NCBI RefSeq assembly: GCF_020520425.1
Contig: NC_079487.1
Coordinates: forward strand, 85,999,141 to 86,063,140
Length of the DNA: 64,000 nucleotides
Reading direction: 5' to 3'
Origin: Spinacia oleracea
Taxonomy: Eukaryota; Streptophyta; Magnoliopsida; Caryophyllales; Amaranthaceae
Below, in pieces: positions 1 to 11,245 of the stretch; within the stretch, counting starts at the first letter, position 1; every line of letters starts with the position of its first letter. The translations under genes and the position numbers were made by a program. Below the pieces are notes generated by a model. It was not told where the DNA came from and made no database searches. It saw only the letters and a list, made by a program, of their open reading frames with translations.

Positions 1-499
1 CATCTTCTGGTTTATACTTTATTGTCACCTTTCGATCAGGCTTCCAATACCCTGATTCCTGACCTTCATAGATTTGTAAACCTGATATCCTAAAACCCAA
101 AGAAAGACTAGAGGTTATTTTGTCTTTTTTGAGACATTTCTCAATGTACTCATCCGTTGCTTGTGGGTACCAGGTTCTGGACCCAATCTTAAAATCAACT
201 ATGGATGGATTTTCATACTTTGACATTAAATCTTCTAGAACAAGGTGAGAAAGAGGCCCAGATCCATCAGAAGCATCTAGAAGCTTGGTTCCAAAAGATT
301 TGGGAAAGAATTTGCGTATGTGATCAGGCACTCTGACATCAGCTGAGAATGTCTTGTAGAATTCAGCTTCTCTTAAGCCTCTTTCATCCTCCTGAAGTGG
401 CTTGTAGAATAAACCTGTTTCGTCTATGAGTGGGCCAAGCTGCCCATTAAGAGCCTGGTGTCCAGCAACCTGGTGATCTGGGACCTTAAACATTGGCAT
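1..499 (-). CDS. IPK2: Inositol polyphosphate multikinase (IPK2/IPMK), N-terminal 166 codons, runs off the window
   Basis: Read on the minus strand from ATG at 499, the frame is open for 166 codons to the window edge. It starts MPMFKVPDHQVAGHQ and contains the inositol-phosphate kinase signature PxxxDxKxG as PSIVDFKIG (residues 98-106), followed by SRTWYP. The D and K of this motif are the family's conserved ATP/substrate residues. In plants, IPK2 enzymes phosphorylate InsP3/InsP4 toward InsP5 and are nuclear and cytoplasmic. A second ATG two codons in (493) could also be used; the first gives the usual N-terminus. Upstream, a good splice acceptor (TATTACAG at 530-523) suggests that a 5'-UTR intron ends just before the start. 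A possible UTR exon lies at 880-949 (donor GTAAGG). The C-terminal part, including the rest of the kinase fold, lies outside the window. Family assignment is firm; alpha versus beta type cannot be told. Confidence 0.93.
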   Translation of the reverse strand, partial: MPMFKVPDHQVAGHQALNGQLGPLIDETGLFYKPLQEDERGLREAEFYKTFSADVRVPDHIRKFFPKSFGTKLLDASDGSGPLSHLVLEDLMSKYENPSIVDFKIGSRTWYPQATDEYIEKCLKKDKITSSLSLGFRISGLQIYEGQESGYWKPDRKVTIKYKPED

Positions 500-2160
500 A
501 ATTCTCGACCTAGCTATCTATCCTGTAATATTCCAAACAAATTTTATTTAGGATGTTCATACAATCATAGTGAAACTAATGCCATTACTTAGTTACTATG
601 ACACCAAAGACAAGAAAACACCAAGTAAATGCAGTACAATCATCAGGTCATACATAAAATTTAAGCAATTTCCTCACAATACACTTTCAGCTAATAACAG
701 AGAAATTTATCTGGTACGAAAGTTCAACAAGTATGCAGCCACCGAACGTTTCCTACTAGCCTCACATATGAGGGAAGGGCCGCGAATCATAAGGGTCTTA
801 GCCCTTGAGCCACAACACCAGTGAGAACATCACAGGAAAAGGAAATAAAAAGGTGGTAAAATCAGATGTAATTCCTTACCTTCTTGTTATTATAAGGAAC
901 GTCACAAAGAACACAAGTTTCAATCACACTTCTTGAAGGATAAATAAATCTAGGTAGGCCGAAAACAAGAACCAAAACAGTATGCATAGCCATCCACTCA
1001 CAGTAATGGTATGCCAAGACAATGAACTACCTACACTATGAACTGGAAGAATTATATCATTCATGCACTCCATCCCTTGAACACATCATATCAAGGGCCA
1101 TAAGCTATGTTACTCGGACTCTTCGTTTTACCTCAAGTACCCGTGTCGGATCCTCGACACTTGGACATGGGTATGGGCACTCGGACACTTCATTTTGGTC
1201 TAAAATCAAGGAAATTCTCCACAATTTAGCCGTGTCGGACACTTGGACACGTACCCGTATCCGACACTTGGACACGTACCCGTATCCGATACTCGTACCC
1301 GAGTCTGAGTAACATAGGCCATAAGTGCAAATCGACAATGGTAAACCCCTAAATTGATTGAATTATAAACGTTTTTATTCTAATGCCTCACAAAGATCCA
1401 CCAAGGCAACACACTGCAACAGAGTTATATTATTAGAGTGTATGTACAACACAACTCCATCACTGAACTCTTTGGTGGCGCTTTCTAAAGACTTCACCAA
1501 CTAAACTAACTCGTTAACTATTTTTAAACCCAGATCTTGGGTATTTAGAGTACAACACAACCCCATTTCTGGTCCAGTTTCCCTGATAAGCTAAATACAA
1601 TTGACGTTAGCAGATTGGGTAACTCTCAAGTGATCACTAAAACTATTAAAGAAAGAATCTTAATCTTTACGACTTTACATCTAAAGCTTCTTAGACCTTG
1701 CATGTTGTGGGACCCACACTAGATTGTGTGCTTAATTAAGTACAATTAACGGACGGAACAAACAAATTACGTGCTTAGTTAATTGATCTAGATCCTTTAG
1801 ATCTTCGCACATTTCAGTCATAAACAAATACCAACAATTACTTATACAATTTCATAGCAAAAAGCTCAACACCTGACAATTCAAAGTCATTAATAATTTC
1901 AAACAACAATTAAAAATCTTTGCGCATGTTGTCAAGAAATCATTCAAAACCCAACAAAAAACAGACCCAGAAAGAACACAAAAAATACAGTAATATTACA
2001 GATTAAAAATAAAGCAAAAAACCAGATTTATGCAAGAATTGAAATGTGAGAAAAGAAAAAGAAAAGAGGGTAGAAACTGACGGAGAAATCCCAGAATTGG
2101 AATCGGCAATTTGGCTTATTCTTGTACTCAGTTTCTCTCTCTAGATTGATTTGGGTGGTG
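500..2160 (-). other. 5' leader/intron and promoter region of the IPK2 gene
   Basis: No supported coding frame. Splice-like signals on the minus strand (acceptor at 524-523, donor at 879-878, acceptor at 951-950) suggest at least one non-coding 5' exon. The purine/pyrimidine-rich stretch at about 2040-2160 could hold the transcription start, but no clear TATA box was identified. A short MITE is embedded in this stretch. Confidence 0.4.
1105..1316. mobile_element. Short TIR element (MITE) with 8-9 bp target duplication
   Basis: Imperfect terminal inverted repeats, TATGTTACTCGGACTC (1106-1121) and GAGTCTGAGTAACATA (1301-1316), differ at one position. The flanks repeat GGCCATAAG (1096-1104 and 1317-1325). 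If the terminal C/G pair belongs to the element, the duplication is 8 bp (hAT-like); otherwise it is 9 bp (Mutator-like). The right half contains tandem copies of a GACACTTGGACACGTACC-like segment. No coding capacity. A shorter inverted relative lies near 40.65 kb. Confidence 0.7.
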
Positions 2161-2389
2161 TGGTTGGAGTCAGGAGGTGATCTGTATTTTATATTTTTGT
2201 TGTCTTTTTATGAGCTTTTTCCTTTTTGGAAGACGCTGTTTCTGACGCATAATATAGCCGTAAAGCGCTTCAATTACGCTTATCGTACAAAAGCCGCAAT
2301 ACTTTTAGGTTCCTAAACACCAATAATTTTTATTAATTCTCTGCCGACGTCAATGCCTAGAATGTGGACGCGGTGGATCAGTTAGAGCT

Positions 2390-3195
2390 GTCAAAAATTA
2401 ATCCGCTTAAGAAATCGATCTGAATCGATCTGTATTTTTAAGAATTCAATTTGAGACTCAAAATATTGTTAAAATAGGAAATTTATAACCCGATCGTATG
2501 CAACCCGTTAAAATCGACGACCGATCTCGACCGGTTAATGCATGATTCGGACTCGAACTTGGCACCCGACCGAAATATAACCGATAACAGAACTGGGTCA
2601 ACTGACCCGACCCAAAAATGACCTGAACCCGATTCAACACCAGACCCGATGTCAACCCGAAACCGATTATAACCGATGAAACATGTTATTGACCCAAATC
2701 GTGACAACCCGTTACCTAATTTTAGACGACATGTTGACAACCCGATTTGTCATTGACCTAACTGAATAATAACTCAAATAAAGTTCATATTATTTTTTAT
2801 AATTACCTAATCTTGAACAAGTGAAAAAGTGTTAAACCAAATTTAACCAAATTTATAAATGTTAATTATAAGGTTTAAACTTGACTAGACCTGATAGTTT
2901 TTAGACCCGGTCTTAACCTGTATCCGATAGAGAACCCGACCTGACTTTTAACCGATCTAATAATTATCCGATCCGTACCCGAAATTAACTGTTACAAGTC
3001 TGACTCAAACCCGACTCGTTAAAACCTGAACTTGAAATTGTATCCGACTAGAAAAGACCCGACCCGAACCTGACCTGTACCGAAATGAAAAAAATTAACA
3101 CGACATGACACGACAAATAATCAACCTGGCCGAACCCGATTTGCACCCGAGTAATAAAATGACCTGACACGACCCTACCAGATCATGACCCGAGA
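2390..3195. repeat. Degenerate CCGA/ACCCGA-rich repeat
   Basis: About 800 bp are littered with ACCCGA, GACCCG and AACCCG words at irregular spacing (for example GACCCGACC, ACCCGAAACCG). It looks like an old, diverged simple repeat. No terminal repeats or target duplication were found. Confidence 0.5.
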
Positions 3196-3414
3196 CCCAA
3201 GATGATCAGACCATCTAGTTTTTCTGATTTAGCAAACATTATGGAAAGAAGTAACTTCTATAACAAAATGTTTCAAACAAACAAAATCATAACTCTCGCC
3301 TTAATTCATATTATCACATGCATACTATACAAACAAATCCAAACTAAAAAAATTTGTTCAACTTTTTTCTTCTTTAACTTTTTAATTCGCGTAGGAAATG
3401 ATACTCAGCTCGGA

Positions 3415-3665
3415 TAGGGTTGAAGAGTATCAAGCGAGGCGGGTGGGGATGGGGCGGGTCAGGCGGGTGCAACAAAAAAATCCACACCCGCCCCGTCATC
3501 CATGGCAGGTATGATTTTTATTCCCATCCCCGCCCCATCACCCATAGTGGGTATAATCTTTATACCCATCATCGCCCCATCACCCGCCAAACCTCCCTCC
3601 ATCCCTGCTTACTTAGGGCGGCCGGATGCGGAGCGGGTCTCTCATAAAATCCGCCCCACTGACAT
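3415..3665. repeat. GC-rich CCCGCCCC/GGCGGG block
   Basis: A sharp GC-rich island in AT-rich surroundings. GGGCGGG words on the left and CCCGCCCC/CCCATC words on the right give it an imperfect foldback character. Frames open through it are compositional. No target duplication was recognised. Confidence 0.4.
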
Positions 3666-3784
3666 TCCTAATTTTGACTTTAAGTGTTGTGTTGTTTGTG
3701 AACCATTCCTTCTTTTCATCAAAATTGTAATTTGTTACTTATTTGTGATTATTACCTATATTCCCCCTCTATTTCAGTTTAATT

Positions 3785-3803
3785 ACAATATTATGACTTT
3801 TAT
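3785..3803 (+). repeat. Left target-site duplication of the LINE
   Basis: ACAATATTATGACTTTTAT here matches 18 of 19 bases at 18869-18887, directly after the LINE's A-tract. This defines the full extent of the LINE insertion. Confidence 0.85.
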
Positions 3804-4189
3804 ATAAACGAAGGACAACATTGTGTTGATAAAATTGACACAGTAATTCAACCAGAGTTAGAGGTGAGTTTGCGTACCAACAATGAATCCCCTCAGGCCA
3901 CCGGTTACATTGGAGGTACGTTCGCATCCCCCAGGAGTACACCATGTTTATGGAGAAGTGTTCAGAGGGACCAACAATGGTGACAACCCACCCATTAATT
4001 CACAAGGTAGAAATCAACGTGAGTTCCTTGCTACCTCCAGTCCATGTACCCAAGGTGATGATGGTGTCGGTTCAACATCCGTTAGAATTGGTGGAGCCTC
4101 TTAAAGCACTGAGGGAGGCGTTCATGAGCATTCTACCTAGTGTTCCAAGGAACATCTATGATAGATACCCCTCTTTCACAATGTTTAAT

Positions 4190-4800
4190 ATGTCAATTAA
4201 GATCTTAATGTGGAATGTTCAGGGTGCTGGAAAGCAAGATTTTTTGGCTACGTTGAGGGAGATTATTAGGATTAATAATCCTATTGTCATTGTTCTGGTC
4301 GAAACTCATTTGAGTGGTGACAAGGCACAAAGAATCTGTGATCGTATAGGATTCTCGGGGCAAACAAGAGTAGAGGCACAGGGTTTAGTGGGGGAATCTG
4401 GCTGTTTTGGGGGAAAGAGTTTGTAACAGTCACTCCCTTCGAAACCCATAATCATCATTTGACAGTAAAGATAGCTAGGGTAGGGGAGACTCCATGACTA
4501 CTATCAGCAGTGTACGCAAGCCCTGATGCAACGATAAGAAGGGATTTGTGGAGAGAATTGGAGATGCAAAATAGAACTTCAATGGCCCATGGCTCTTAAC
4601 TGGGGATTTTAATGAAACAAGATCGTTGGGAGAGATATAAGGAGCAAGAGGGTCTGAAATGCAGCGAAGGTGCAGAATGTTTTGTGATTGGATGGAAACA
4701 AATGGGCTTATCGACTTAATTAGGCTTCTCTGGACCAAGTCACACATCGTCTCGTAGGGAAACAAAACTCACGTATAAGTCATCTCGGTTAGACAGGTGC
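4190..4800 (+). pseudogene. LINE endonuclease (APE-type) remnant
   Basis: The frame beginning near 4190 reads KILMWNVQGAG and then VIVLVETHLSGDKA, the N-terminal metal-binding blocks (N and E) of the exonuclease-endonuclease-phosphatase fold that plant LINEs use to nick target DNA. A frameshift near 4400 and in-frame stops (near 4497 and 4600) break it. No other function is likely given the reverse transcriptase downstream. Confidence 0.75.
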
Positions 4801-6420
4801 ATGGCCAACGAAGAATGGGCACTGTTGTATGAGGAGGCAGAGGTGAAACATTTACCTAAAGCTTGTTTAGATCACTGCCCTATTATTCTAAGTACAATTG
4901 GCTTTGCTCATATTCCAGTTTCTTTAAAACCCTTTATATTTCAAGCAGCTTGGCTAACGCATGCCAAGTTTGAGGAGTTCATGAGGGCAAACTGGAATAA
5001 TTTGCTACCCCTCATTCCGTTTCTTTCCGAGTTTGCTGCCAAACTGAATTCCTGTAAAGAAATGTTCCATAATATTTTCGGAAAAAGAAAGAGTTATGGT
5101 CTCGCTTAGAAGGAGTGCAAAGATGTTTATCGAACCAGAAACTCCAACACTTAATTGAACTGGAAAAATCTCTACGAGTAGAGTTGGAAACGGTTCTGCA
5201 TCAAGAGGAGCTATTGTGGTTCCAGAAATCTCGTATGGATGCTATTCGAGATGGGGATCGCAACACTAAGTTCTTTCATTTATCAACGGTAATACGGAGG
5301 AAGCGAAATAAGATTGGAATGTTAAAAAATGCGGATGGAAGTTGGATCACTGAGCCTCTAGTAGTTAAACAATTAGTGGTTCAATACTTGGAGTGTTTGT
5401 TCACAGAAGAGGAACCTAATGCTTTGATTTCAAACTTTCTACCAGGTTGCTTTCCCACAATCCCCGCGGAAGATTGGGCTATTCTTGCTAGACCATATGC
5501 ATAGTGTGAAGTGCGGGCTGCTATCATGAGTATGAAACCATATAAAGCCCCTGGGCCCGATGGTTTTCAGCCCATCTTTTACCAGAGGTTCTGGAATCTT
5601 ATTGAGCCCTCGTTTACCCAAATAGTAATGGATAGTCTAGAGGGGAAAGCATTCCCGGAGAATTTAAATAAAGCTTTTTTGGTGCTAATTCCGAAAGAAG
5701 ATGAGCCTCAATTTGTCACCCAATTTAGGCCCATTGGGCGTGCAATATCATTTACAAAATGGTTACTAAGGTGCTTGTTCACAGATTGAAATCGATACTA
5801 CCATCGGTTATTTCTTCTACTCAATGCTCATTTGTTCCTAGGAGACAAATCACTGATAATATAGTGACTGTACAGGAGATGTTTCATACTATGAGAAGAA
5901 AGCGGGGAAGAGTGGGATACATGGCGATTAAGATTGATTTTGAAAAAGCATACGACCTCTTACGATGGAAATTCATTCGACAGTCCTTACAAGAGCTTCG
6001 GCTGCCACAAAGTATGGTCGAATTGATCATGCAGTGTGTTCAGTCGACAAGTCTCCAAATATTATGGAACGGGGAACCCACTGACAGCTTTACTCCGAGC
6101 CGAGGTATAAGACAGGGATACCCTTTGTCACCTTACTTATACGTTATATGCATGGAACGTTTAAGTCACTTGATTGAGAACGCCATTAATATTGGTACAT
6201 GGAACCCAGTAAGGGCGAGTAGGAATGGGCCTAAAATTTCCAACCTTGCGTTCGTTGATGACTTAATTCTTTTTGCTGAAGCAACAGTAGATCAAGCGCA
6301 AGTAATTGCAGCCTGCTTAGATGAATTTTGCGCCATGTCAGGAAGTAGAGTGAGCCACAGTAAATCCAGGGTCTATTTTTCGAAAAACAACAATATGGAG
6401 TTTCGAGAGTGCATTAGCTA
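4801..6420 (+). pseudogene. LINE reverse transcriptase remnant
   Basis: A linker region (4801-5504, stops between blocks) leads to the reverse transcriptase. Recognisable blocks are KAPGPDGF (near 5550), FRPI (near 5725), the IDFEKAYD block (near 5935), RQGYPLSPYL (near 6110) and the catalytic FVDD (6251-6262). The frame shifts between 5740 and 5760 and stops at 6419-6421. This enzyme copies the element's RNA at the nicked target. The catalytic aspartates are still visible, but the open frame is broken. Confidence 0.88.
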
Positions 6421-7762
6421 ATAACTGAATATTAGTGAAACAGATGACTTGGGTACCTATCTTGGAGTACCTGGCCGTAACCCCAAGAAAGAATACCAAT
6501 TTCTGGTTGATCGAATTAATGGGAAATTGTCAGGTGGAAATCAAAACTTATATCTATGGCTGGTAGGACAACTCTCGTACAGTCATGTTTAAGTTCAATG
6601 TCGTACTATGCGATGCAGACAACAAAACTGCCTAAGACCACATGTGATGAGATTGATAAAATCTCCCGTAGATTTCTATGGGGTGGAACATCAGACCAAC
6701 AGGGGATGCACTTGGTGGCCTGGAACACGGTAACTAAGCCAAAGAATTCAGGAGGACTAGGTATTCGGTCGATGCGAAAAGCAAATGCAGCATTTCTTAC
6801 AAAATTGGGGTGGCGAGTCCTTGCGGATCCCGAAGCTCTTTGGTCAAGAGTGTTGCGGAGTAAATACTGTGAAGGTAGGTGTGATATTGATATGTTCAAA
6901 CCGAAGGGAGATGCCTCGAATTCTTGGAGAGGTATAATAGAAAATATTGATGTACTTAAGAGGGGAGTGGGGATGGCAGTAGGTAATGGGGGTGGCACGA
7001 AATTCTGGCTTCACCCATGGGCTACAAAACATCCCTTAATTGACTTAGTGACTGCTGAAGCTCCAGAGGAGCACAAGCAGTGGTTGGTTCAGGAGTTATG
7101 GGATGCGGATGTTGGTTGGAAGATGGAAATGTTTGCTGATTATCTTTCAGCTAGAGTATTGCAAACCATTGAAGCCTTCGAGCTACAAGAGGATGAGGAG
7201 GCCATTGATAAAATCTTCTGGAATGGGGAAAGATTGGGAGGTTTCTCAGTTAAGTCAGCTCTTCGTATCATCCGTAATGAATATGTTCAACTCACAGGTA
7301 ACTCGGCGTGCTGGAAGAAAGTCTGGAGACTACAACTGCCACAAAGAATCAAGTTCTTTTTATGGTTATTGTTTCATGATCGACTAATGACGAACTCCAA
7401 CAGATTCCTAAGGTGGATCACTACAGACCCAAGATGCTTTATCTGTGGGTCAGTAGAGGAGAACAATGAGCATATCTTCAGAGAGTGTCCTAGCGCAATT
7501 CTGGTATGGAAGAAATTTCCTTGGTTAATGATCATGAGATTTTCAATAAACCCTTCCTAGAATGGGTCATTTCAAACCTGGAAAATGTTTCTCAATCGTG
7601 GGGAGAGGACTGGCCACTCACATTTGGGGTTACACTTTGGTGGATTTGGCGGTGGAGGAATAATAGGTGCATTGAGAGGGAGGTTGACATTCCTTTTGAT
7701 CAACTAACTTTTATCATGGCACGAGTAGGAGATATCAAAACCGCATGGTTAAGGGAGGAATT
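6421..7762 (+). pseudogene. LINE C-terminal region with zf-RVT domain, truncated by the copia insertion
   Basis: A 334-codon open stretch (6556-7560) ends in the zinc-binding reverse-transcriptase domain: WRLQLPQRIKFFLWLL, then CFICGSVEENNEHIFREC with the CxxC...HxxxxC pattern. A frameshift moves the reading frame into the one open from 7506, which runs straight into the copia LTR at 7763. The same frame resumes after the copia element at 18185. Confidence 0.85.
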
Positions 7763-8079
7763 TGAAGGAAATAATGCCCTTGGTCCAAGTATGCATTCTA
7801 TATTAAGTCTAATAAATGCGGTTCAGTATTAATTAACAAGTTAATAATTCAGTGAGATCAAGTGAGCTGAATGCCTAGCTAGAGGCCGCTTCAGTTCAAG
7901 TGGAATTAATGATATTAATCCACAGCTTACTCTTGACTGAACCCGTAGGGTCACACAAATAGTACGTAAACGGATCAAGTATTTAATGGCATTAAATACT
8001 CCATCTATGAATATTCGGAACCGACGGATCTTGGTTTCAGTGGGAGCTAAGATCGTCACAGGCAAGAAATGAATACTCC

Positions 8080-8400
8080 GGAAACGATGATATTGCCGGA
8101 AACGGAAATATGGATCGTATCGGAAATATGAATATTATCCAAGTCGTAGATGTTACCGGAAACGGAAACATGGTACGTATCGGAAAATATTATTGGAAAT
8201 GGAAATATTACCAGAATCGGAAATATTGCCGGAAACGGAAATATTGTCAGAATCGGAAATATTGCCGGAATCGGAAAATAATTCCGAAAACGGAAATATT
8301 AAATATTTGTTCGAAACGGAAATTAATTCCGGAATCGGAAATATTAAATATTGTTCGTATCGGAAATAGATTCCGGAAATGGAAATTTAATCGGAAGCGT
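8080..8400 (+). repeat. U3 minisatellite of CGGAAATATT-type units
   Basis: Around 20 irregular copies of CGGAAATATT / TTCCGGAATCGG words, spaced about 16-20 bp, fill this part of U3. The block lies roughly 340-650 bp upstream of the TATA box, where plant LTR retrotransposons often carry reiterated enhancer motifs. Duplicated at 17157-17477 in the right LTR and present in the minus-strand relative. The regulatory role is inference. Confidence 0.7.
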
Positions 8401-8735
8401 ATCGTACGAATTAGCATCGGACGAGGCCTGCCGGACGAAGGCCCAGCACGAAGCTAGGCCATCGCCCAGCAAGCACGCACGCCACAGCCCAGCGCGCACA
8501 AGGCCGCGCATGCGTGGGCCGCGCTGCGTGGGCTGCTGCTCGCATGCGTGGGCAGCCCTTGTGGCTGCCGTGTGTGTGTGAGTTTGAGCTCATGCGAGAT
8601 TCCTGAATCTGCAAGAGTCAGTGTATGATTAAATGTCTATTCCTATTGGATAAATTGATTAAGTAGAATTCATGTAGAATTCTAATTCCAATTAATTCGC
8701 ATCCTACTAGGATTACGATTCCTTTTCCATAACTC

Positions 8736-8745
8736 TATAAATAAA
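8736..8745 (+). promoter_or_regulatory. TATA box of the copia LTR promoter
   Basis: TATAAATAAA lies downstream of the U3 repeats. Transcription (start of R) would be expected about 25-35 bases downstream, near 8765-8775. The same box is at 17813-17822 in the right LTR, and at the equivalent place on the minus strand in both LTRs of the relative. Confidence 0.7.
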
Positions 8746-9103
8746 GGCCTAGGGGTCATAATTTATACATAAGTTTCAAAGTATTCAAAAGTGAGGTTTT
8801 TGAGAGAAAATTCAAACACCCATCTTGCCCCAAAAGTGCCGAATTTTCTGAGTACCTTAAGGGCGATTCTAGTTGGTCAATCTTAAGGCGGATCCGGACG
8901 TGCTGTGGACTTTCTACGGAGGGACGACACTTGGAGTCCTAAAAGACTTGTTCTTGTTCGGTTCGGGCGCAGCTAGGGAAGGCACGCAACAAAGAGTATG
9001 CATCTAATTATGCTATATGATTATGTGTAAATAATATGTTTCCTGGGTTAATGGTTGTTTCCGCATGATCTATGTAAATGTCATATGTATCATAACCTAA
9101 CAG

Positions 9104-9119
9104 TGGTATCACGAGCCCC
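9104..9119 (+). promoter_or_regulatory. Primer binding site (initiator tRNA-Met type)
   Basis: TGGTATCACGAGCCCC starts two bases after the LTR. It resembles the TGGTATCAGAGCC complement of plant initiator tRNA-Met, with one extra C. The same sequence occurs on the minus strand next to the LTR at 57861. Confidence 0.8.
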
Positions 9120-10203
9120 TTATTATTTTCATAATCTAAATTGCATGAACATGGTTAAATATTACAAATTTGCAAGAATTAAAAGGGGTGATTAATTTTC
9201 GTAATTGTTAATTAATTGCAAATTGCGTTTATTTAAATATATGTACGCAGTTTTTCGGCAGTTTCTTCATTACTCATCTGAATTGAGTGATTTTTGTGTC
9301 AATTCCGTATGTAAAAGGCATTCTAAAATTTTGACAAAAATAGTATTTTTCTGCCGAACCCAGAATTCTCAAATTCGAAGCCTAACTATGACTTTTCGAA
9401 GGTTTTAGTTTTTCGGATGCAAAATTTCGTAAATTTAAGATGTTAAATTAAATATTTGCGATTCCTGTTGATAAATCTTGAATTTTTGATTGACCTACTG
9501 CATATGTTTAACAAGTTTGAATGCCTAGTCTTGTTAATTATGCAATCTAATTTGTAATTATGATTAATTTGTTGAAAATTAGAATAATTTAGAATTAATT
9601 TGATTTTCATAATTAATTGTAATTTAATTAGAAACCTATGATTAAAAACCACCATAAAAATTGTAAATTTACGATAAATTTTAAATTTTTATGACCTAGA
9701 CTTGAATCCATATCAATCGGAAATCAATTGGATAATAAATTTTCGATTTTTTCGCCCTAAAATTATGAAATTAATAATATTTATTAATTTGTCATTAATT
9801 TTAAATATAAATTTTAAATTTTTATGCGATTCGTTCAAATAACTTGCACGCACGAAGCAATGGACGCTTCGTGTTACCCTTAAGGGGTGTTGTATAATGC
9901 GGGCATGCGACGACGAGCAAGGGAGCTCGTCGCCCGTGCGGCACGAATGCAATGAGCAAGGGCGTAGTGCACGAGCACAAGGCAGCAGCCCTGCCTTGTG
10001 TCGTGTGCCACGAGCAATGAACGGATGGGCATGGGCGAGGGGCGAGCCAAGGCAGTCGCGTGTGGGCAGCAAGCGAGCTGCGCCACAGCGCGCGCTGCCT
10101 CGCACAACAGCGCGCAGCCTCGTGCGCAGCGAGCGCAAGCTCGCGTGCCACGAGCGCTGCGCACAGCATCACTCGCGCGCACAGCGCGCGACGTCGCCCG
10201 CCC

Positions 10204-10440
10204 AGCGAGCGATGTCGCGCACCAGCGAGCGATGGCTCGCGCGCACCAGCGAGCGATCTCGCGCGCCAGCGAGCGATGGCTCGCGCGCACCAGCGAGCGA
10301 TCTCGCGCGCCAGCGAGCGATGGCTCGCGCGCACCAGCGAGCGATCTCGCGCGCCAGCGAGCGATCTCGCGCGCCAGCGAGCGAACCAGCGCGCCCAGCG
10401 AGCGATCTCGCGCGCGCACTGCGAGCGATAGCTCGCGTGC
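10204..10440 (+). repeat. Tandem hairpin array in the copia leader
   Basis: About eleven units begin AGCGAGCGAT. Two main types alternate: a 24-bp type containing GCGAGC-GATG-GCTCGC and a 20-bp type containing GCGAG-CGAT-CTCGC, giving a 44-bp dimer repeated three times. Each unit is a short perfect inverted repeat with a 4-base loop, so RNA or single-stranded DNA could form a row of hairpins. All reading frames on both strands stay largely open only because of this repeat. Confidence 0.9.
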
Positions 10441-11160
10441 GATGGGGCGCTGTGCGGAGGCTTGCGTATGGGACAGCAGCAGCTATGCAACGAGCGCATG
10501 GGCTGCGCGCACATGGCCAGCAATGGCTGTGTGCGTACGGCCCATGTGCGTGCAACGCGTAGGGTGTTTGCGTTACGATTAGATCGTTTTGAATGTTTAA
10601 TTTGAAAATTTCAGTTCACGTAATTTTAATTAATTTTAAAATTAATAATTTGAATTAATTTCTTGGATTTTAATTTTGAATATTATAATTATAATAAATA
10701 TAATTTATTCTAATTATTTTACTAAAATTAAAATCATGAATTAATTTAAATGCGACTGAAATAAATTAAATTTTGGATTCAATTATAAATTTATATGAGC
10801 TTTAAATTTTAATTAAATTTGTATGTTTCCGGTTAGACTAGAAATACAATTTTATGTTTAAAATTAGTAAAGCATATGAATTTATTGGTTTGAGTGGGAG
10901 CACTTTTTAGTCATAAACTCTTGATTAGGTCTACAAATCCTTAAGGTTAAAACAACTCGATTAGAATTAATAAGGACTGAATAATTGGTAGATTATTGGT
11001 GCCCTTGATTAATTGCTGCAAATGTTTACGTGATGCATAATGTGTTTAACTAACCAGCTATGTGGGCCATTCATGATAATGAATGGGTGAATGGTATATA
11101 TTGTATATGTACTGTTTTGCAGGTTATGAAGTGACTAGTATGGCCCAAATAGGATAGAAA

Positions 11161-11245
11161 ATATGGTCTGCGTACCATTAATTTGAATGTAATTGGTCTA
11201 AAGTACCAAAGTTGTTTTTCAATTCAAATATGGTCTGCGTACCAT
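11161..11245 (+). repeat. Direct repeat of ATATGGTCTGCGTACCAT in the leader
   Basis: The 18-mer occurs at 11161-11178 and 11228-11245. Both copies and their spacing are conserved on the minus strand of the relative (about 55829-55913). This suggests a maintained cis element or an old local duplication. Confidence 0.6.

Larger units (their letters stand above)
7763..9102 (+). repeat. Left (5') LTR of the copia element
   Basis: 1340 bp, starting TGAAGGAAATAATGCCC and ending ATAACCTAACA. It contains a U3 minisatellite, a TATA box and a GC-rich patch near 8420-8580. Every base compared matches the right LTR at a constant offset of 9077. Confidence 0.97.

Noticed and set aside
3420..3807. Short open frames in the CCCGCC block
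   Set aside because: Compositional; no domain, start context or splice support.
8110..8457. 115-codon frame in the LTR U3 (Asn/Arg/Lys-rich)
   Set aside because: It is the translation of the CGGAAATATT minisatellite and occurs wherever the LTR does.
9822..10582. Long open frames on both strands in the GC-rich part of the copia leader (Ala/Arg/Ser-rich)
   Set aside because: The short repeat units lack stop codons in all frames. The translations are low-complexity and overlap on both strands, and the same effect appears at 56467-57239.
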